Assembly (NCBI RefSeq): GCF_014202505.1
Contig: NZ_JACHGW010000002.1
Span: 496,001 to 560,000 of the forward strand
DNA length: 64,000 nt
Direction of reading: 5' to 3'
DNA from: Armatimonas rosea
GTDB lineage: Bacteria; Armatimonadota; Armatimonadia; Armatimonadales; Armatimonadaceae
Below are positions 42,172 through 50,827 of the stretch, one piece after another. The notes under the pieces were generated by a model, which saw only the letters and a program-made list of their open reading frames with translations, made no database searches and had not been told where the DNA came from. Position 1 is the first letter of the stretch, and every line of letters begins with the position of its first letter. The translations under genes were made by a program, and so were the position numbers.

Positions 42172-44424
42172 TCAGTGAGAGTTTTGCGCCTCCAGCACCG
42201 CCAACGCCGTCAGGTTGATGATGTCCTTGACCTCATCGTCGCGCTGGAGGATATGCACGGGCTTGCGCATCCCGACCAGAATAGGGCCAATCACATCGGC
42301 TTGGGCGAGCTGCTGCACGAGCTTGTAGCCGATATTGCCCGCCTCTAGGCTGGGAAAGATCAGGACATTGGCCTCGCCACCGAGCCGGTTGAAGGGATAG
42401 GTGCCATTGAGGATATCGGCGACCAGGGCGGTGTTGGCCTGCACCTCGCCATCCACATTGAGCTCCGGGGCGCGCTCGGCGAGGATCTCCGCGGCGCGGC
42501 GCATCTTATCGGCGCGGGGGTGGCGGACACTGCCGAAGTTGGAGAAGCTGAGCATGGCGATCCGGGGCTTGATATCAAAGCTCTGCGCGAGGCGCGCCGT
42601 GAGGAGCGCGATCTCCACGAGCGTCTCGGCATCGGGGTCGATATTGACGGTCGTGTCGGCGAAGAAGAGCACCTTGTGGCGCGTGGCGACCAGATAGACC
42701 CCCGCGACATGCTGCCCCCCCGATGCCGAGCCGATGATCTGCAGGGGCGGCTTGAGGCCATCGGAGTAGTGCGAGCCGATCCCCGAGACCATGCCATCGG
42801 CCTCGCCTAGATCGACCATGATGGAGGCGAAGTAGTCCGGGCGGCGGATCAGCTCCTTGGCCTCGCGGTGAGTCACTCCCTTGCGCTGGCGCAGTGCTAA
42901 GAGGCGGGCCACATAGTCGTCGTGGCGCTCCGAGAGCGCCGGATCGAGGATCTGAATCCCCCGCAAATCGAGGAGCATCGCGGCGGCCTTGGCGGCGATG
43001 GTCTGCGCATTGCCCAGCAGAACCGGCTTGGCGATGTGCTCCTCGGAGAGCTGGTAGGCCGCCCGGATCATCTTCTCGTGCTCGCCCTCGGTCAGGATAA
43101 TCCGCTTGGGGTCGGACTTTGCCTTGTTAAAGACAATGCGCATCATCTCGCGCGACTTCCCGAGGCGCGCTTCTAAAAGCTCGGAGTACTTCGCTAGGTC
43201 GATTGGCTGCCGGGCCACCCCGGACTCCATCGCGGCTTGGGCGACCGCCGGAGCCACCCAGAGCAGTACCCGTGGGTCGAGCGGCTTGGGGATCAGATAG
43301 TCCGGGCCGAAGCGCAGCGCGTCTAAGCCGTAGGCCTTGGCGACCGCATCGGGGACATCCTCGCGTGCCAGCGCGGCCAGGGAGCGGGACGCGGCGATCT
43401 TCATGGCCTCGTTGATTCCCGTGGACCAGGTATCGAGCGCCCCTCGGAACAGAAACGGAAACCCAAGGACATTGTTGACCTGGTTGGGAAAGTCCGAGCG
43501 GCCCGTGGCGACAATCGCATCGGGGCGCGCGGCCTTGGCATCGGGGTAGCTAATCTCCGCATCGGGGTTGGCGAGCGCAAAGAGGATCGGGCGTGGGGCC
43601 ATCGGGGCGATCATCTCGGGGGAGACAATGCCACCTGCGGAGAGGCCCACAAAGACATCGGCCCCGACCAGGGCATCGGCCAGCGTGCGGCAGTCTGTGG
43701 TGCGTGCGAACTCCGCCTGCACGGCGTTGGGAGCGGGCTCCCGGTCCGGGCGGAGCACGCCGTAGATGTCCACCATCATGATGTTCTCGGGCTTGGCCCC
43801 CAGCACGTGGTAGAAGCGTGCGGTCGCGATCGCCGCCGCCCCTGCCCCACTAAAGACAATCCGGACATCCTCGATCTTCTTGCCGACCAGCTCCAGCGCG
43901 TTCTGCAGCGCCGCCCCCGAGATGATCGCCGTCCCGTGCTGGTCGTCGTGGAAGACCGGGATGCTCATGCTCTTGCGGAGGCGCTCCTCGATCTCGAAGC
44001 ACTCGGGGGCCTTGATGTCCTCCAGGTTGATCCCGCCAAAGCTGGGCTCCATGAGCTGAACCGCCTGGATAAACGCCTCGGGGTCTTGGGTGTCTAGCTC
44101 TAGATCAATCGCGTCTAAGTCGGCAAAGCGCTTGAAGAGAACCACCTTTCCCTCCATCACCGGCTTGCTGGCCAGAGCTCCGATATTGCCCAGGCCCAGC
44201 ACGGCGCTCCCGTTGGTGATGACCGCGACCAGGTTGCCGCGCCCGGTATAGAGATAGGCCTCCTCAGGGTTTTTCTGGATCGCACGGCAGGGCGCGGCCA
44301 CTCCGGGGGTGTAGGCAAGGGCGAGATCGTGCTGGGTGAAACAGGGCTTGGTGGGCACGACTTCCAGCTTGCCGCGGGGGGCGCGGCGGTGGTACTCCAG
44401 TGCCTCGATATCTAGTGGGTTCAT
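42172..44424 (-). CDS. maeB: NADP-dependent malic enzyme with phosphotransacetylase-like domain
   Basis: The start ATG 44424 ([20 protein letters not shown]) fits MaeB; the longer frame is a shadow over the divergent promoter. The 750-residue product has the malic enzyme half: [61 protein letters not shown], and [17 protein letters not shown] for NADP. A C-terminal Pta-like domain follows from about residue 430 ([18 protein letters not shown]). It makes pyruvate from malate; the Pta domain usually senses acetyl-CoA. Cytoplasmic. Confidence 0.96.
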   Translation of the reverse strand: MNPLDIEALEYHRRAPRGKLEVVPTKPCFTQHDLALAYTPGVAAPCRAIQKNPEEAYLYTGRGNLVAVITNGSAVLGLGNIGALASKPVMEGKVVLFKRFADLDAIDLELDTQDPEAFIQAVQLMEPSFGGINLEDIKAPECFEIEERLRKSMSIPVFHDDQHGTAIISGAALQNALELVGKKIEDVRIVFSGAGAAAIATARFYHVLGAKPENIMMVDIYGVLRPDREPAPNAVQAEFARTTDCRTLADALVGADVFVGLSAGGIVSPEMIAPMAPRPILFALANPDAEISYPDAKAARPDAIVATGRSDFPNQVNNVLGFPFLFRGALDTWSTGINEAMKIAASRSLAALAREDVPDAVAKAYGLDALRFGPDYLIPKPLDPRVLLWVAPAVAQAAMESGVARQPIDLAKYSELLEARLGKSREMMRIVFNKAKSDPKRIILTEGEHEKMIRAAYQLSEEHIAKPVLLGNAQTIAAKAAAMLLDLRGIQILDPALSERHDDYVARLLALRQRKGVTHREAKELIRRPDYFASIMVDLGEADGMVSGIGSHYSDGLKPPLQIIGSASGGQHVAGVYLVATRHKVLFFADTTVNIDPDAETLVEIALLTARLAQSFDIKPRIAMLSFSNFGSVRHPRADKMRRAAEILAERAPELNVDGEVQANTALVADILNGTYPFNRLGGEANVLIFPSLEAGNIGYKLVQQLAQADVIGPILVGMRKPVHILQRDDEVKDIINLTALAVLEAQNSH

Positions 44425-44546
44425 AGTTGTGGGGGGAGGGCAGGCCGTTGGGCGTGCCGGTAGTGGGATTATATCGCGGGAACGCAACCTCGGTGGGAGA
44501 GCTTTCATGTGGGATTCATCTTTTTCGCGGCACAATGGAGGCTAGT

Positions 44547-45218
44547 ATGCGCGTTTTGGTTGTGGAAGATGACGAGGTAATCGCCGGGCTACTCCAGCAG
44601 GGGCTGGAGGATGCCGGGTACACGGTCGTCGTGGCCTACGAGGGCCGCGAGGGGCTGCGTGAGGCGAGCGAGAGCGCGTTTCATCTGATCCTGCTCGATG
44701 TGATGCTGCCCGGCCTGGACGGCATGGCGGTCTGCAAGGCGCTGCGGGACCGGCGCAACCGGACACCGATCCTGATGCTCACGGCGCGCGATGCGGTCGA
44801 TGATAAGGTGCGCGGTCTCGATAGCGGTGCCGATGACTACCTCGCCAAGCCCTTTGATTTCAAGGAGCTGCTCGCGCGGGTGCGAGCGCTCACCCGGCGG
44901 GAGCGGGCGCAGAAGAGCAACCTCATCCGGGTCGCGGACCTGGAGATCGACACGGTCGAGCACCGCGCGACCCGGGGCGGGCGGGAGCTGAGCCTGAGCC
45001 ACCGGGAGTACGAGCTCTTGGTGGCGCTGGCCTCCCACGAGCGGCAGGTATTCACCCGCGAGATGATCCTGGAGCGGGTCTGGATGAGCGAGCCCACGAC
45101 CTCGAATGTGGTAGATGTCTTTATCAAGTCGCTTCGCAAGAAAGTGGATGAGGGGCACGAGAGCAAGCTCATCCAGACTGTCTGGGGGGTGGGCTACACC
45201 CTGCGAGGCCCGGAGTGA
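44547..45218 (+). CDS. OmpR-family response regulator
   Basis: The start ATG 44547 has GGAGG five bases before it. The 223-residue product has a receiver domain with VVEDDE (acidic pocket), phospho-acceptor Asp51 in LLDVMLPGLDGM, LTARD and YLAKPF, then a winged-helix DNA-binding domain with LSHREYELLVALASHERQVF and VVDVFIKSLRKKVD. It is the partner of the histidine kinase, whose GTG start overlaps this stop by 4 bp. It is divergent from the malic enzyme gene, which could be a target, though nothing shows that. Confidence 0.95.
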   Translation: MRVLVVEDDEVIAGLLQQGLEDAGYTVVVAYEGREGLREASESAFHLILLDVMLPGLDGMAVCKALRDRRNRTPILMLTARDAVDDKVRGLDSGADDYLAKPFDFKELLARVRALTRRERAQKSNLIRVADLEIDTVEHRATRGGRELSLSHREYELLVALASHERQVFTREMILERVWMSEPTTSNVVDVFIKSLRKKVDEGHESKLIQTVWGVGYTLRGPE

Positions 45219-46582
45219 GGCGCCTGCTGATCCTCTGGAACACTGTCGCGCTGCTGGTGCTCTTTGGGATCTTCGGCGTGGTTGTCCGCGGGATTGTCCG
45301 GGTGGGGATGTTTGGGGCGGTGGACCGGGACCTGCAGCTGCGCATCCGGCGCTTTATCGACTTCCCCCCCCGTCCCGATCCCAACCGCAAGCCGCCCAAA
45401 GGACAAGGGGGGCAGGGAGGCCAAGGCGAGCGTGAGCGTCCCGCCAAGGGCCAGGGCGATCCCTTCAAGCCGCACCGCTACGATCTGTCCGGGCGCTCCG
45501 TGGTTCCTCCTGGCAAGCACCCGCTCTGGGACGAAGCGGCGTTCGTGCGGGCGCTGCGGGGCGAGGCTCTCACGACAACTATCAAGCGTGACGGCGAGCC
45601 CCTGCGCGTACTCTCGGTGCCCGTGCGGGAGGGGGGACAGGTGGTGGGGGTGGTGCAGGTGCCCTACCCCGTGGTCGAGGTCGAGCGGGCGGGGATCCTG
45701 CTGGACCAGGCGCTCCTGGCGCTCATTCCTCTGGTCTTGCTTGCCGCGTGGGGTGGAGCGCTCTTACTGACGGGGCGGGTGCTTCGGCCCGTGACCCAGC
45801 TCACCCAGGCGGCGGCGACACTGGGGGCACAGAACCTCTCGGAGCGGCTTCCGGTCACCGGCGACGATGAGTTTGCGACTCTGGCGCGGACGTTTAATGG
45901 GATGCTGGAGCGGCTTGAGGTGGCCTTTGAGCAGCAGAAGCGCTTCACCGCGGATGCGAGCCACGAGCTCAAGACCCCGCTCACCCGCATCAAGGGAATC
46001 GCCAGCATGACCCTGCTGAGCACCGCCAAGCCCGAGCGCCTGCTGGTCGCCCTCGCCGATATCGACCGCGCCGCCGATACCATGGCGCAGCTTGTCCAGG
46101 ACCTGCTCCTGCTGGCCCGCGGCGACTCAGGGCACCTGGGTGAGAGCCAGAAGTCCCTCTCCGTGCGAGCACTGTTCGAGCAGGCGCAGGAGCGTGTCGC
46201 CCGCCCCGAGGCCGCCCCGATCGTGCTCGATCTCACCCCCGCGGAGCTCACTCTCTCCGGCAATGAGTCTGAGCTGCTGCGGGTGCTGGTGAACCTGCTG
46301 GAGAACGCCCTGCGCCACACCCCGCCCGACGGCAAGATCACGGTCACGGCACGCCCGGGCACGCTCACGGTCACCGACACGGGCTGCGGTGTCCCCCCCG
46401 AGCACCTCGCGCGGCTTGGGGAGCGCTTCTACCGTGTCGATAGCGCCCGCACACGGCAGGGCGGCGGCACGGGGCTGGGGCTCGCCATCTGCAAGAGCAT
46501 TGTCCAGGCCCACGGCGGCACCCTCACGATTGAGAGCGAGCCCGGACAGGGGACGCGTGTCCTCATTCACTTGCCTGCCTAG
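45215..46582 (+). CDS. Membrane sensor histidine kinase with HAMP domain
   Basis: GTG start overlapping the regulator stop. The 455-residue product has TM1 (about 4-28), a periplasmic region of about 135 residues with a Pro/Gly/Lys-rich stretch (PPRPDPNRKPPKGQGGQGGQ), TM2 (about 165-187), a HAMP linker, the H box FTADASHELKTPLTRIKG with His250, then NLLENALRHTPPDG (N box), VTDTGCGVPPEHLARLGERF (G1 and F boxes) and GGTGLGLAICKSIV (G2). The layout is the EnvZ/BaeS type. Signal unknown. Confidence 0.95.
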   Translation: MRRLLILWNTVALLVLFGIFGVVVRGIVRVGMFGAVDRDLQLRIRRFIDFPPRPDPNRKPPKGQGGQGGQGERERPAKGQGDPFKPHRYDLSGRSVVPPGKHPLWDEAAFVRALRGEALTTTIKRDGEPLRVLSVPVREGGQVVGVVQVPYPVVEVERAGILLDQALLALIPLVLLAAWGGALLLTGRVLRPVTQLTQAAATLGAQNLSERLPVTGDDEFATLARTFNGMLERLEVAFEQQKRFTADASHELKTPLTRIKGIASMTLLSTAKPERLLVALADIDRAADTMAQLVQDLLLLARGDSGHLGESQKSLSVRALFEQAQERVARPEAAPIVLDLTPAELTLSGNESELLRVLVNLLENALRHTPPDGKITVTARPGTLTVTDTGCGVPPEHLARLGERFYRVDSARTRQGGGTGLGLAICKSIVQAHGGTLTIESEPGQGTRVLIHLPA

Positions 46583-47337
46583 AGCGAGTTTGGGACGAAG
46601 ATAGGTTCCAGAAAGCGGTTGAGGACTGGGTGAAAGATCGGCTCCAGAAAGGGCGGCAGGAGGGGGGCAACAAGGGAGTCTTTGAGAGGCGTGATCTGCG
46701 GGTCAAAAGCCGGGGCGGGGTAGTACGCAAGGTGAGGGAGGGCGTAGTTGCGCGAGAGAAAATCGGTCTTGGTGTAGGTGGAGTGGCACGAGATGCAATG
46801 CGTGATCCGGCCGCGTGCTTGCTCTTGCTGACCTGCCCCGTCGTAGACCAGAAACTCCCAGTCGCCGCAGGAGCGGTTGAAGCCTTTGTGCCGCTTGATC
46901 ATGATGGTCAAGAGCTCCGGGGTCTTTGTCTCGGGGGACGAGAGCTTCTCTTTAACCACCACCGCTCCCACCGGGAGCGCGGGAAGTTCTGGGCAGAGGT
47001 GGCCAAAAGAGCGGGGGGCTTTTTGGCTAGCAGCATCGAGCGCTTTTTTCCCGAGGGGATTGACGTACACCCGGACATACTTCTTTGTCGTGTAGGAGCT
47101 TAGTGTCTCGGGGTTTGGTCGGCTCTGACGGAAGTGGGGATCGATCCTGAGGATCTCTTGCTGGCGCTGGGTTGGCCCAAGGCAGGAAAACTGGAAGGTT
47201 GGCGTGGTAACCAGCTCGGGCTCTTTCATCAGGCACAGCCAGGTTTTGTAGCTTGCAATCGGGTTGTCCGGCGCTTTTTGGAGGGGCGTCTGGCTGAACA
47301 GAGCTAGGGGGAGCAACAGGCACACAGCGAGCTTCAT
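46579..47337 (-). CDS. Secreted cytochrome P460-like protein
   Basis: ATG 47337 gives MKLAVCLLLPLALFSQ, a signal peptide. The product of about 252 residues has YVRVYVNPLGKKAL, LPVGAVVVKEKL, LLTIMIKRHKGFNRSCGDWE, EFLVYDG and ITHCISCHSTYTKTDF, so one CxxCH haem c site in the order expected for cytochrome P460 domains. The crosslinking Lys of true P460 cannot be assigned. Redox function in the periplasm is inferred. Its stop overlaps the kinase stop on the opposite strand. Confidence 0.72.
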   Translation of the reverse strand: MKLAVCLLLPLALFSQTPLQKAPDNPIASYKTWLCLMKEPELVTTPTFQFSCLGPTQRQQEILRIDPHFRQSRPNPETLSSYTTKKYVRVYVNPLGKKALDAASQKAPRSFGHLCPELPALPVGAVVVKEKLSSPETKTPELLTIMIKRHKGFNRSCGDWEFLVYDGAGQQEQARGRITHCISCHSTYTKTDFLSRNYALPHLAYYPAPAFDPQITPLKDSLVAPLLPPFLEPIFHPVLNRFLEPIFVPNSL

Positions 47338-47429
47338 GGCAAATCTCCTGTGCTCTTCGACGGAGCTCTTGCGCGGTGTGTTCCTCACGGTAGGGTGAGG
47401 TAGTTTGGTGGAGCAGAATTTTTTTTCAA

Positions 47430-47456
47430 CCCCCCAACTTTTTGGGGGGGCGTCTC
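47430..47456. repeat. Poly-C/poly-G hairpin related to the MITE tip
   Basis: CCCCCCAA (47430-47437) pairs with TTGGGGGG (47442-47449). GGGGGGCGTCTC follows, a 12-base match to 36671-36682 in the MITE-like element. It lies in a 236-bp gap without genes. Confidence 0.6.
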
Positions 47457-47573
47457 CGATTAACCTGGTGGGGATGCCTGTTACCTCATCCCCGTTTGGA
47501 TTTGGTCGTTTAGTACTCTCCCGCCGCCGCTGGTTTGGTTCACGAGCCAGTGGCGGTATTTTTCTGCCCGCTT

Positions 47574-47939
47574 CTAATCCCGCCGAACATAGGCCCAGCC
47601 GTCGGTCTGCTTCTTCACCAGCTCGCCAATCGCGGAGGGGACTGTCTTGACAAAGGGCAGGAGATCGCGCTTTCGTAGGTTCGCCCCGTGCATCGTGTTC
47701 TCGCAGAGCACAAAGCGCACGCCCCGCCGAGCCAGAGCCTCCGCTTGCAGGTGTATCTCCGACGAGCTACTCATCTGATTCCAGGCGACCAGTGGCCAAG
47801 CGCGGCTATGCACCAACACATGAATCTCCAGCCCCTCCGTCGCGAGCTCTTGCTGGAGCACGGAGAGCTCGTCGAGAGTTGTGGTCCACGTAGGATTGGT
47901 GCCTCCGGCAATATCGACCACGACCCGGTGGCGGCTCAC
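47574..47939 (-). CDS. DsrE/F-like family protein, paralogue 1
   Basis: The 121-residue product starts SRHRVVVDIAGGTNPTWTTT and has LEIHVLVHSRAWPLVA, ALARRGVRFVLCENTM with a conserved Cys, and ends AIGELVKKQTDGWAYVR. This is the DsrE/DsrF-type fold, which moves sulfur or methyl-thiol groups in some members. The gene ends the run and follows its paralogue with no gap; the last 17 residues are nearly identical (TSAIGELVKKQTDGWAY / PSAIGELVKKQTDGWAY), pointing to tandem duplication. Confidence 0.8.
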   Translation of the reverse strand: MSRHRVVVDIAGGTNPTWTTTLDELSVLQQELATEGLEIHVLVHSRAWPLVAWNQMSSSSEIHLQAEALARRGVRFVLCENTMHGANLRKRDLLPFVKTVPSAIGELVKKQTDGWAYVRRD

Positions 47940-48308
47940 CTACACTCCAAGCTTGAGGTAGGCCCAGCCGTCGGTCTGTTTCTTCACCAGCTCGCCAATC
48001 GCGGAGGTGACCGTGGCAGCGTAGGGCAGCACATCGGGCTTCTCGAGCTTATTGCGCTTCATCGTGTTCTCACAGAGCACCAGCTTCACCCCCGAGCGGA
48101 TCGCGGCCTCGACCTTGGGGTGGAACTCCACGGCACCGCCTTTTTCGGGGCGCACCAGCAGCGGCCACGCCTTGCCATGGATCACGCCCTCGATCTCGAC
48201 ATTGTTTGCGCCTAGGTCGGCGCGCAGGTTGTCGATATTGCGGAAGACCGCCTCCCACTTATCGGCACCCTCGATCCCGATATCCAAGACCACACGGTGT
48301 TTTTTCAT
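47940..48308 (-). CDS. DsrE/F-like family protein, paralogue 2
   Basis: The 122-residue product reads KKHRVVLDIGIEGADKWEAV, VEIEGVIHGKAWPLLV, AIRSGVKLVLCENTMKRNKL and ends SAIGELVKKQTDGWAYLK. The Cys in VLCENTM is shared with paralogue 1, as is the layout. Members with a single Cys may transfer sulfur or simply bind a small ligand. Its start overlaps the stop of the iscX-like gene by 4 bp, so iscX and the two DsrE-like genes form one message, giving a small sulfur-linked cluster. Confidence 0.8.
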   Translation of the reverse strand: MKKHRVVLDIGIEGADKWEAVFRNIDNLRADLGANNVEIEGVIHGKAWPLLVRPEKGGAVEFHPKVEAAIRSGVKLVLCENTMKRNKLEKPDVLPYAATVTSAIGELVKKQTDGWAYLKLGV

Positions 48309-48517
48309 TTCTTGCTATCCTTATATTCTTCGTACCACGCCATTTGAATGGCTTCTAACTTAGCTTCGTTCGAGGTCAGCGGGTCGTCGTCGAAGTCCGC
48401 CAGTGCCAGCACTCTCTTGTGCAGGTCGGTGAAGCGCACGGTCAGCGGGTCGGTCTCCGGGTCGGCATCAAAGAGCTCGATCCCGATATCCTCAGCGTCG
48501 TTCCAGGTCATTTTCAT
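48305..48517 (-). CDS. iscX: Fe-S assembly protein IscX-like
   Basis: I use ATG 48517 (MKMTWNDAEDIGIELFDADP) because the longer frame lacks coding character. The 70-residue product continues DPLTVRFTDLHKRVLALADF, DDDPLTSNEAKLEAIQMAWY and ends EEYKDSKK, matching IscX along its length. IscX binds the cysteine desulfurase IscS and iron. No other isc or suf gene is nearby; instead it heads the DsrE-like pair. Confidence 0.9.
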   Translation of the reverse strand: MKMTWNDAEDIGIELFDADPETDPLTVRFTDLHKRVLALADFDDDPLTSNEAKLEAIQMAWYEEYKDSKK

Positions 48518-48572
48518 GCCTTGCAGTGTACCCGCCGCCGCAACTTTTGGGTAAAGCGAGCCACAAATCCGT

Positions 48573-49313
48573 ATGCAGAAGCAACTTTCTCGTCGTACTA
48601 CTTGGCTTCTCAAGACCGCCTACTGGCTGGGCTATGGGAGTATCCCCACGGTGGGGACACTCGTCTACTATCTCTACCAGGCCCGGCTCGCTGAAGGGGC
48701 ACAAAGCGCCGTGTTTTTCTGTTTCTATGTGCTCCATATCTTTTTTAGCTCCGTCTTGGGCAACTGGCTCGTGGGCACCACGGGGCACTCTCAGGCCCGG
48801 CTGCACGAAGAAATCTGGAGACGTACTCCGGGGCTGCTGCCGACATTTCCCGCTCTTGAGGTGGGGAGCGACATGGCCTTTGCGGCTCGGACCCAGCGCC
48901 GCGATCTCTTGATTGCGTGGCTGATTGCTCTTGGATTCATTGCCTATAACGCCCTCTCGGCACCGACCTACCTGGTGCGCTCGCTGGTGATGCTGAGCTT
49001 GCCGCTCGTTGTCTTTCTCTTGCGAACATCTCCCGCCGAGGCCATCGCGTGGGCAGGTCCTGAGGGAGTTCGGGGCACGGGCAGTGCCGATGCCTGGGGG
49101 CCTTGGGAGGAGCTTGCTCGTGTGGAGGTACGCCTGGAGTACGACTACCTTGGGGACCCGAAGCTACTTGCGCTCAGCCTCTTTGATGTCTTTGGGAAGA
49201 GCCTTGGCCAAGTCTGGCTAGACACCGAGCGCGCTCGGCGACCCGAGCGAGCCTCACTGGAGCGCTTCTATGAGGCGCTTCGGGAGGAGTTCGCTGTTGA
49301 GGTAGTCTCGTGA
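48573..49313 (+). CDS. Membrane protein of unknown function, paralogue 1
   Basis: The 246-residue product has four hydrophobic helices (about 12-35, 45-62, 107-127, 129-149) and a soluble C-terminal domain that reads LARVEVRLEYDYLGDPKLLA, LSLFDVFGKSLG and LERFYEALREEF. That domain resembles a PH-like or YcxB-like fold, but I do not recognise it firmly. The next gene repeats the same plan. Divergent from iscX, 55 bp away, so it starts a plus-strand run. Confidence 0.68.
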   Translation: MQKQLSRRTTWLLKTAYWLGYGSIPTVGTLVYYLYQARLAEGAQSAVFFCFYVLHIFFSSVLGNWLVGTTGHSQARLHEEIWRRTPGLLPTFPALEVGSDMAFAARTQRRDLLIAWLIALGFIAYNALSAPTYLVRSLVMLSLPLVVFLLRTSPAEAIAWAGPEGVRGTGSADAWGPWEELARVEVRLEYDYLGDPKLLALSLFDVFGKSLGQVWLDTERARRPERASLERFYEALREEFAVEVVS

Positions 49314-50125
49314 GCCAGAGGCAAGCGCCGCAGAGGGTGCCGCTCACGGAGCGGGAGAGACAGCAGCTCCTCTGGGCGTACTGGTCGGGAACGGTCCTCA
49401 CGACTATCCTGGGGCTTCTCCTGTTCCTGGGCTTTCACTATCTCAAGGGAGCCTTCCCGGATGCGCTGCCCAAGTGGCTCTGGACCCTGCTGAAAGACAT
49501 TGCCTTCGCCACGCCGCTCTGGGTGTTGCTCGCCCACGGTCAGGGGCAGCACCGTGCACGGGCGACCGGCCTCTCGCGGGAGGGAACGCTCACCGAAGTG
49601 TGGAGCCGTCGGCCACGCGGCTACCAGCTGCCGCGCCGGGTGGCGGTCGGGCGGGAGTATAGCGCTGTCGGAAAGGGGGGCTTGCTCCTGCTCTCCCTAT
49701 TTGGCCTCTGCTTCGGGAGTTTTGCCGCGTGGTTCCTTTGGCCGCGCGCTCACACGCTCGCCACGATGGCATTTGTTATTTTCAGCTGTGGGCTGATCGC
49801 GCTCGTCGGGCTGGCCGGAATCGCCTACTTCTTCCGCCTGCGAGAGCCAAGGCTCCTGCTCGGGCTCTCGGACGAGGGGCTTGTCGGGGAGCTGGTCCTA
49901 GCTTGGGAGCAGGTGGTGCGTGTCGAGGTCACCTGTGAGTTTGACTACCTCGGGCGGGAGACCAAGCTCGGCCTGCTCTTCACCGATAGCCAAGGCGGGC
50001 TCCACCCGGTTAGCCTCTCGACCAGCCAGCAGCAGAAAGAAGAGCCAACAACCTCGCTCCAGCTCCAGACCTTCTACGTTGCGCTCCGGGCGGCATTTGA
50101 ACAGCACGAAAACCAGGGAACCTGA
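49310..50125 (+). CDS. Membrane protein of unknown function, paralogue 2
   Basis: GTG start overlapping the previous stop by 4 bp, so coupled. The 271-residue product has four hydrophobic helices (about 24-46, 63-80, 122-145, 152-173) and a C-terminal domain with VVRVEVTCEFDYLGRETKLG, LLFTDSQGGLHP and LQLQTFYVALRAAFEQ, clearly matching paralogue 1 (VEVRLEYDYLGDPKLLALSL ... FYEALREEF). A hetero-oligomer of the two is likely. Function unknown. Confidence 0.68.
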   Translation: MSQRQAPQRVPLTERERQQLLWAYWSGTVLTTILGLLLFLGFHYLKGAFPDALPKWLWTLLKDIAFATPLWVLLAHGQGQHRARATGLSREGTLTEVWSRRPRGYQLPRRVAVGREYSAVGKGGLLLLSLFGLCFGSFAAWFLWPRAHTLATMAFVIFSCGLIALVGLAGIAYFFRLREPRLLLGLSDEGLVGELVLAWEQVVRVEVTCEFDYLGRETKLGLLFTDSQGGLHPVSLSTSQQQKEEPTTSLQLQTFYVALRAAFEQHENQGT

Positions 50126-50201
50126 AGCAGTGCGTGGTGCGTATTTACTCCCATGGCTCGCGCCAGGAGCAACAGCGGTGTTGCCGATCCAAAGAAAGGG
50201 G

Positions 50202-50258
50202 GTGGCGAGCGTGGCGAAGAAGAAAGATAAAAAAGACAAAAAAGATAAGAAAAAATAG
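50202..50258 (+). CDS. Possible lysine-rich microprotein
   Basis: A GTG at 50202 opens a frame of 18 codons, ASVAKKKDKKDKKDKKK after the start, ending TAG. A purine-rich AAAGAAAGGG precedes it. Such short Lys-rich tails may also be chance. There is no other gene in the 147-bp gap. Confidence 0.25.
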   Translation: MASVAKKKDKKDKKDKKK

Positions 50259-50272
50259 CCGCAAGCCTTCCC

Positions 50273-50731
50273 TCAAGCCCCTTGAGCGGAAGGCTTCTCC
50301 GTTTCAAGCGATTCCACGTCTCCCAGCACCCCCTCGGCGAGGTGCAGACGATAGGTGGGGACAAGCCGCGCGTACCGGTCGCCGCTTTGGAGAACCTTTA
50401 CCAGCTCCAGAGTGCCGGTGAAGGCCAGGGGTATCTCGGGGAAGGTGTAGATCAGGCAGGGCTTGCCCGCACCGTTTGGGGCCTTGGTTTGATGCACCTC
50501 TGGTTCGACCCCATAGATCACGGGAATTTTGGAGGACCAGACACGCGCTCCCGTCAGGAGGAGGCGCTCCGTGACAGCATAGCTGGCGGTCCAGCCGCTC
50601 CAGCAAAAAGACCCCGGTGATTTTGGGCGCAGGCCATGCAGCTCGGGGACAAAGAGAGAGCGTCCTCGGGCGTGGTGTAGCACAAAGCGTTCGCCGCGGA
50701 AGACACAGATATCCTGAAGCTGGGCAGTCAT
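50273..50731 (-). CDS. Hypothetical protein
   Basis: A 152-residue protein I do not recognise. It is predicted mostly beta: LQDICVFRGERFVLHHARGR, SLFVPELHGL, PCLIYTFPEIPLAFTGTLEL, RLVPTYRLHLAEGVLGDVES. There is no signal peptide or membrane helix. The strand pattern suggests a small beta-barrel or sandwich. It is transcribed against its neighbours and is divergent from the tubulin-like gene, 96 bp away. Confidence 0.6.
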   Translation of the reverse strand: MTAQLQDICVFRGERFVLHHARGRSLFVPELHGLRPKSPGSFCWSGWTASYAVTERLLLTGARVWSSKIPVIYGVEPEVHQTKAPNGAGKPCLIYTFPEIPLAFTGTLELVKVLQSGDRYARLVPTYRLHLAEGVLGDVESLETEKPSAQGA

Positions 50732-50827
50732 GCTCTCTTATCGGCGACGCGTGAGGTTTTACTCAGCACCCGCAACTAGGCAGAGCGCTAACACGTCTTA
50801 GTGCAACGGAGTATAATACAAATCACC

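Noticed and set aside
44427-44546. Longer N-terminus of the response regulator
   Set aside because: It overlaps the divergent promoter region; GGAGG placement and the receiver-domain start support ATG 44547.
47430-47450. Poly-C/poly-G hairpin as a terminator
   Set aside because: No T-run follows it on either strand; A or T tracts are on the wrong side.
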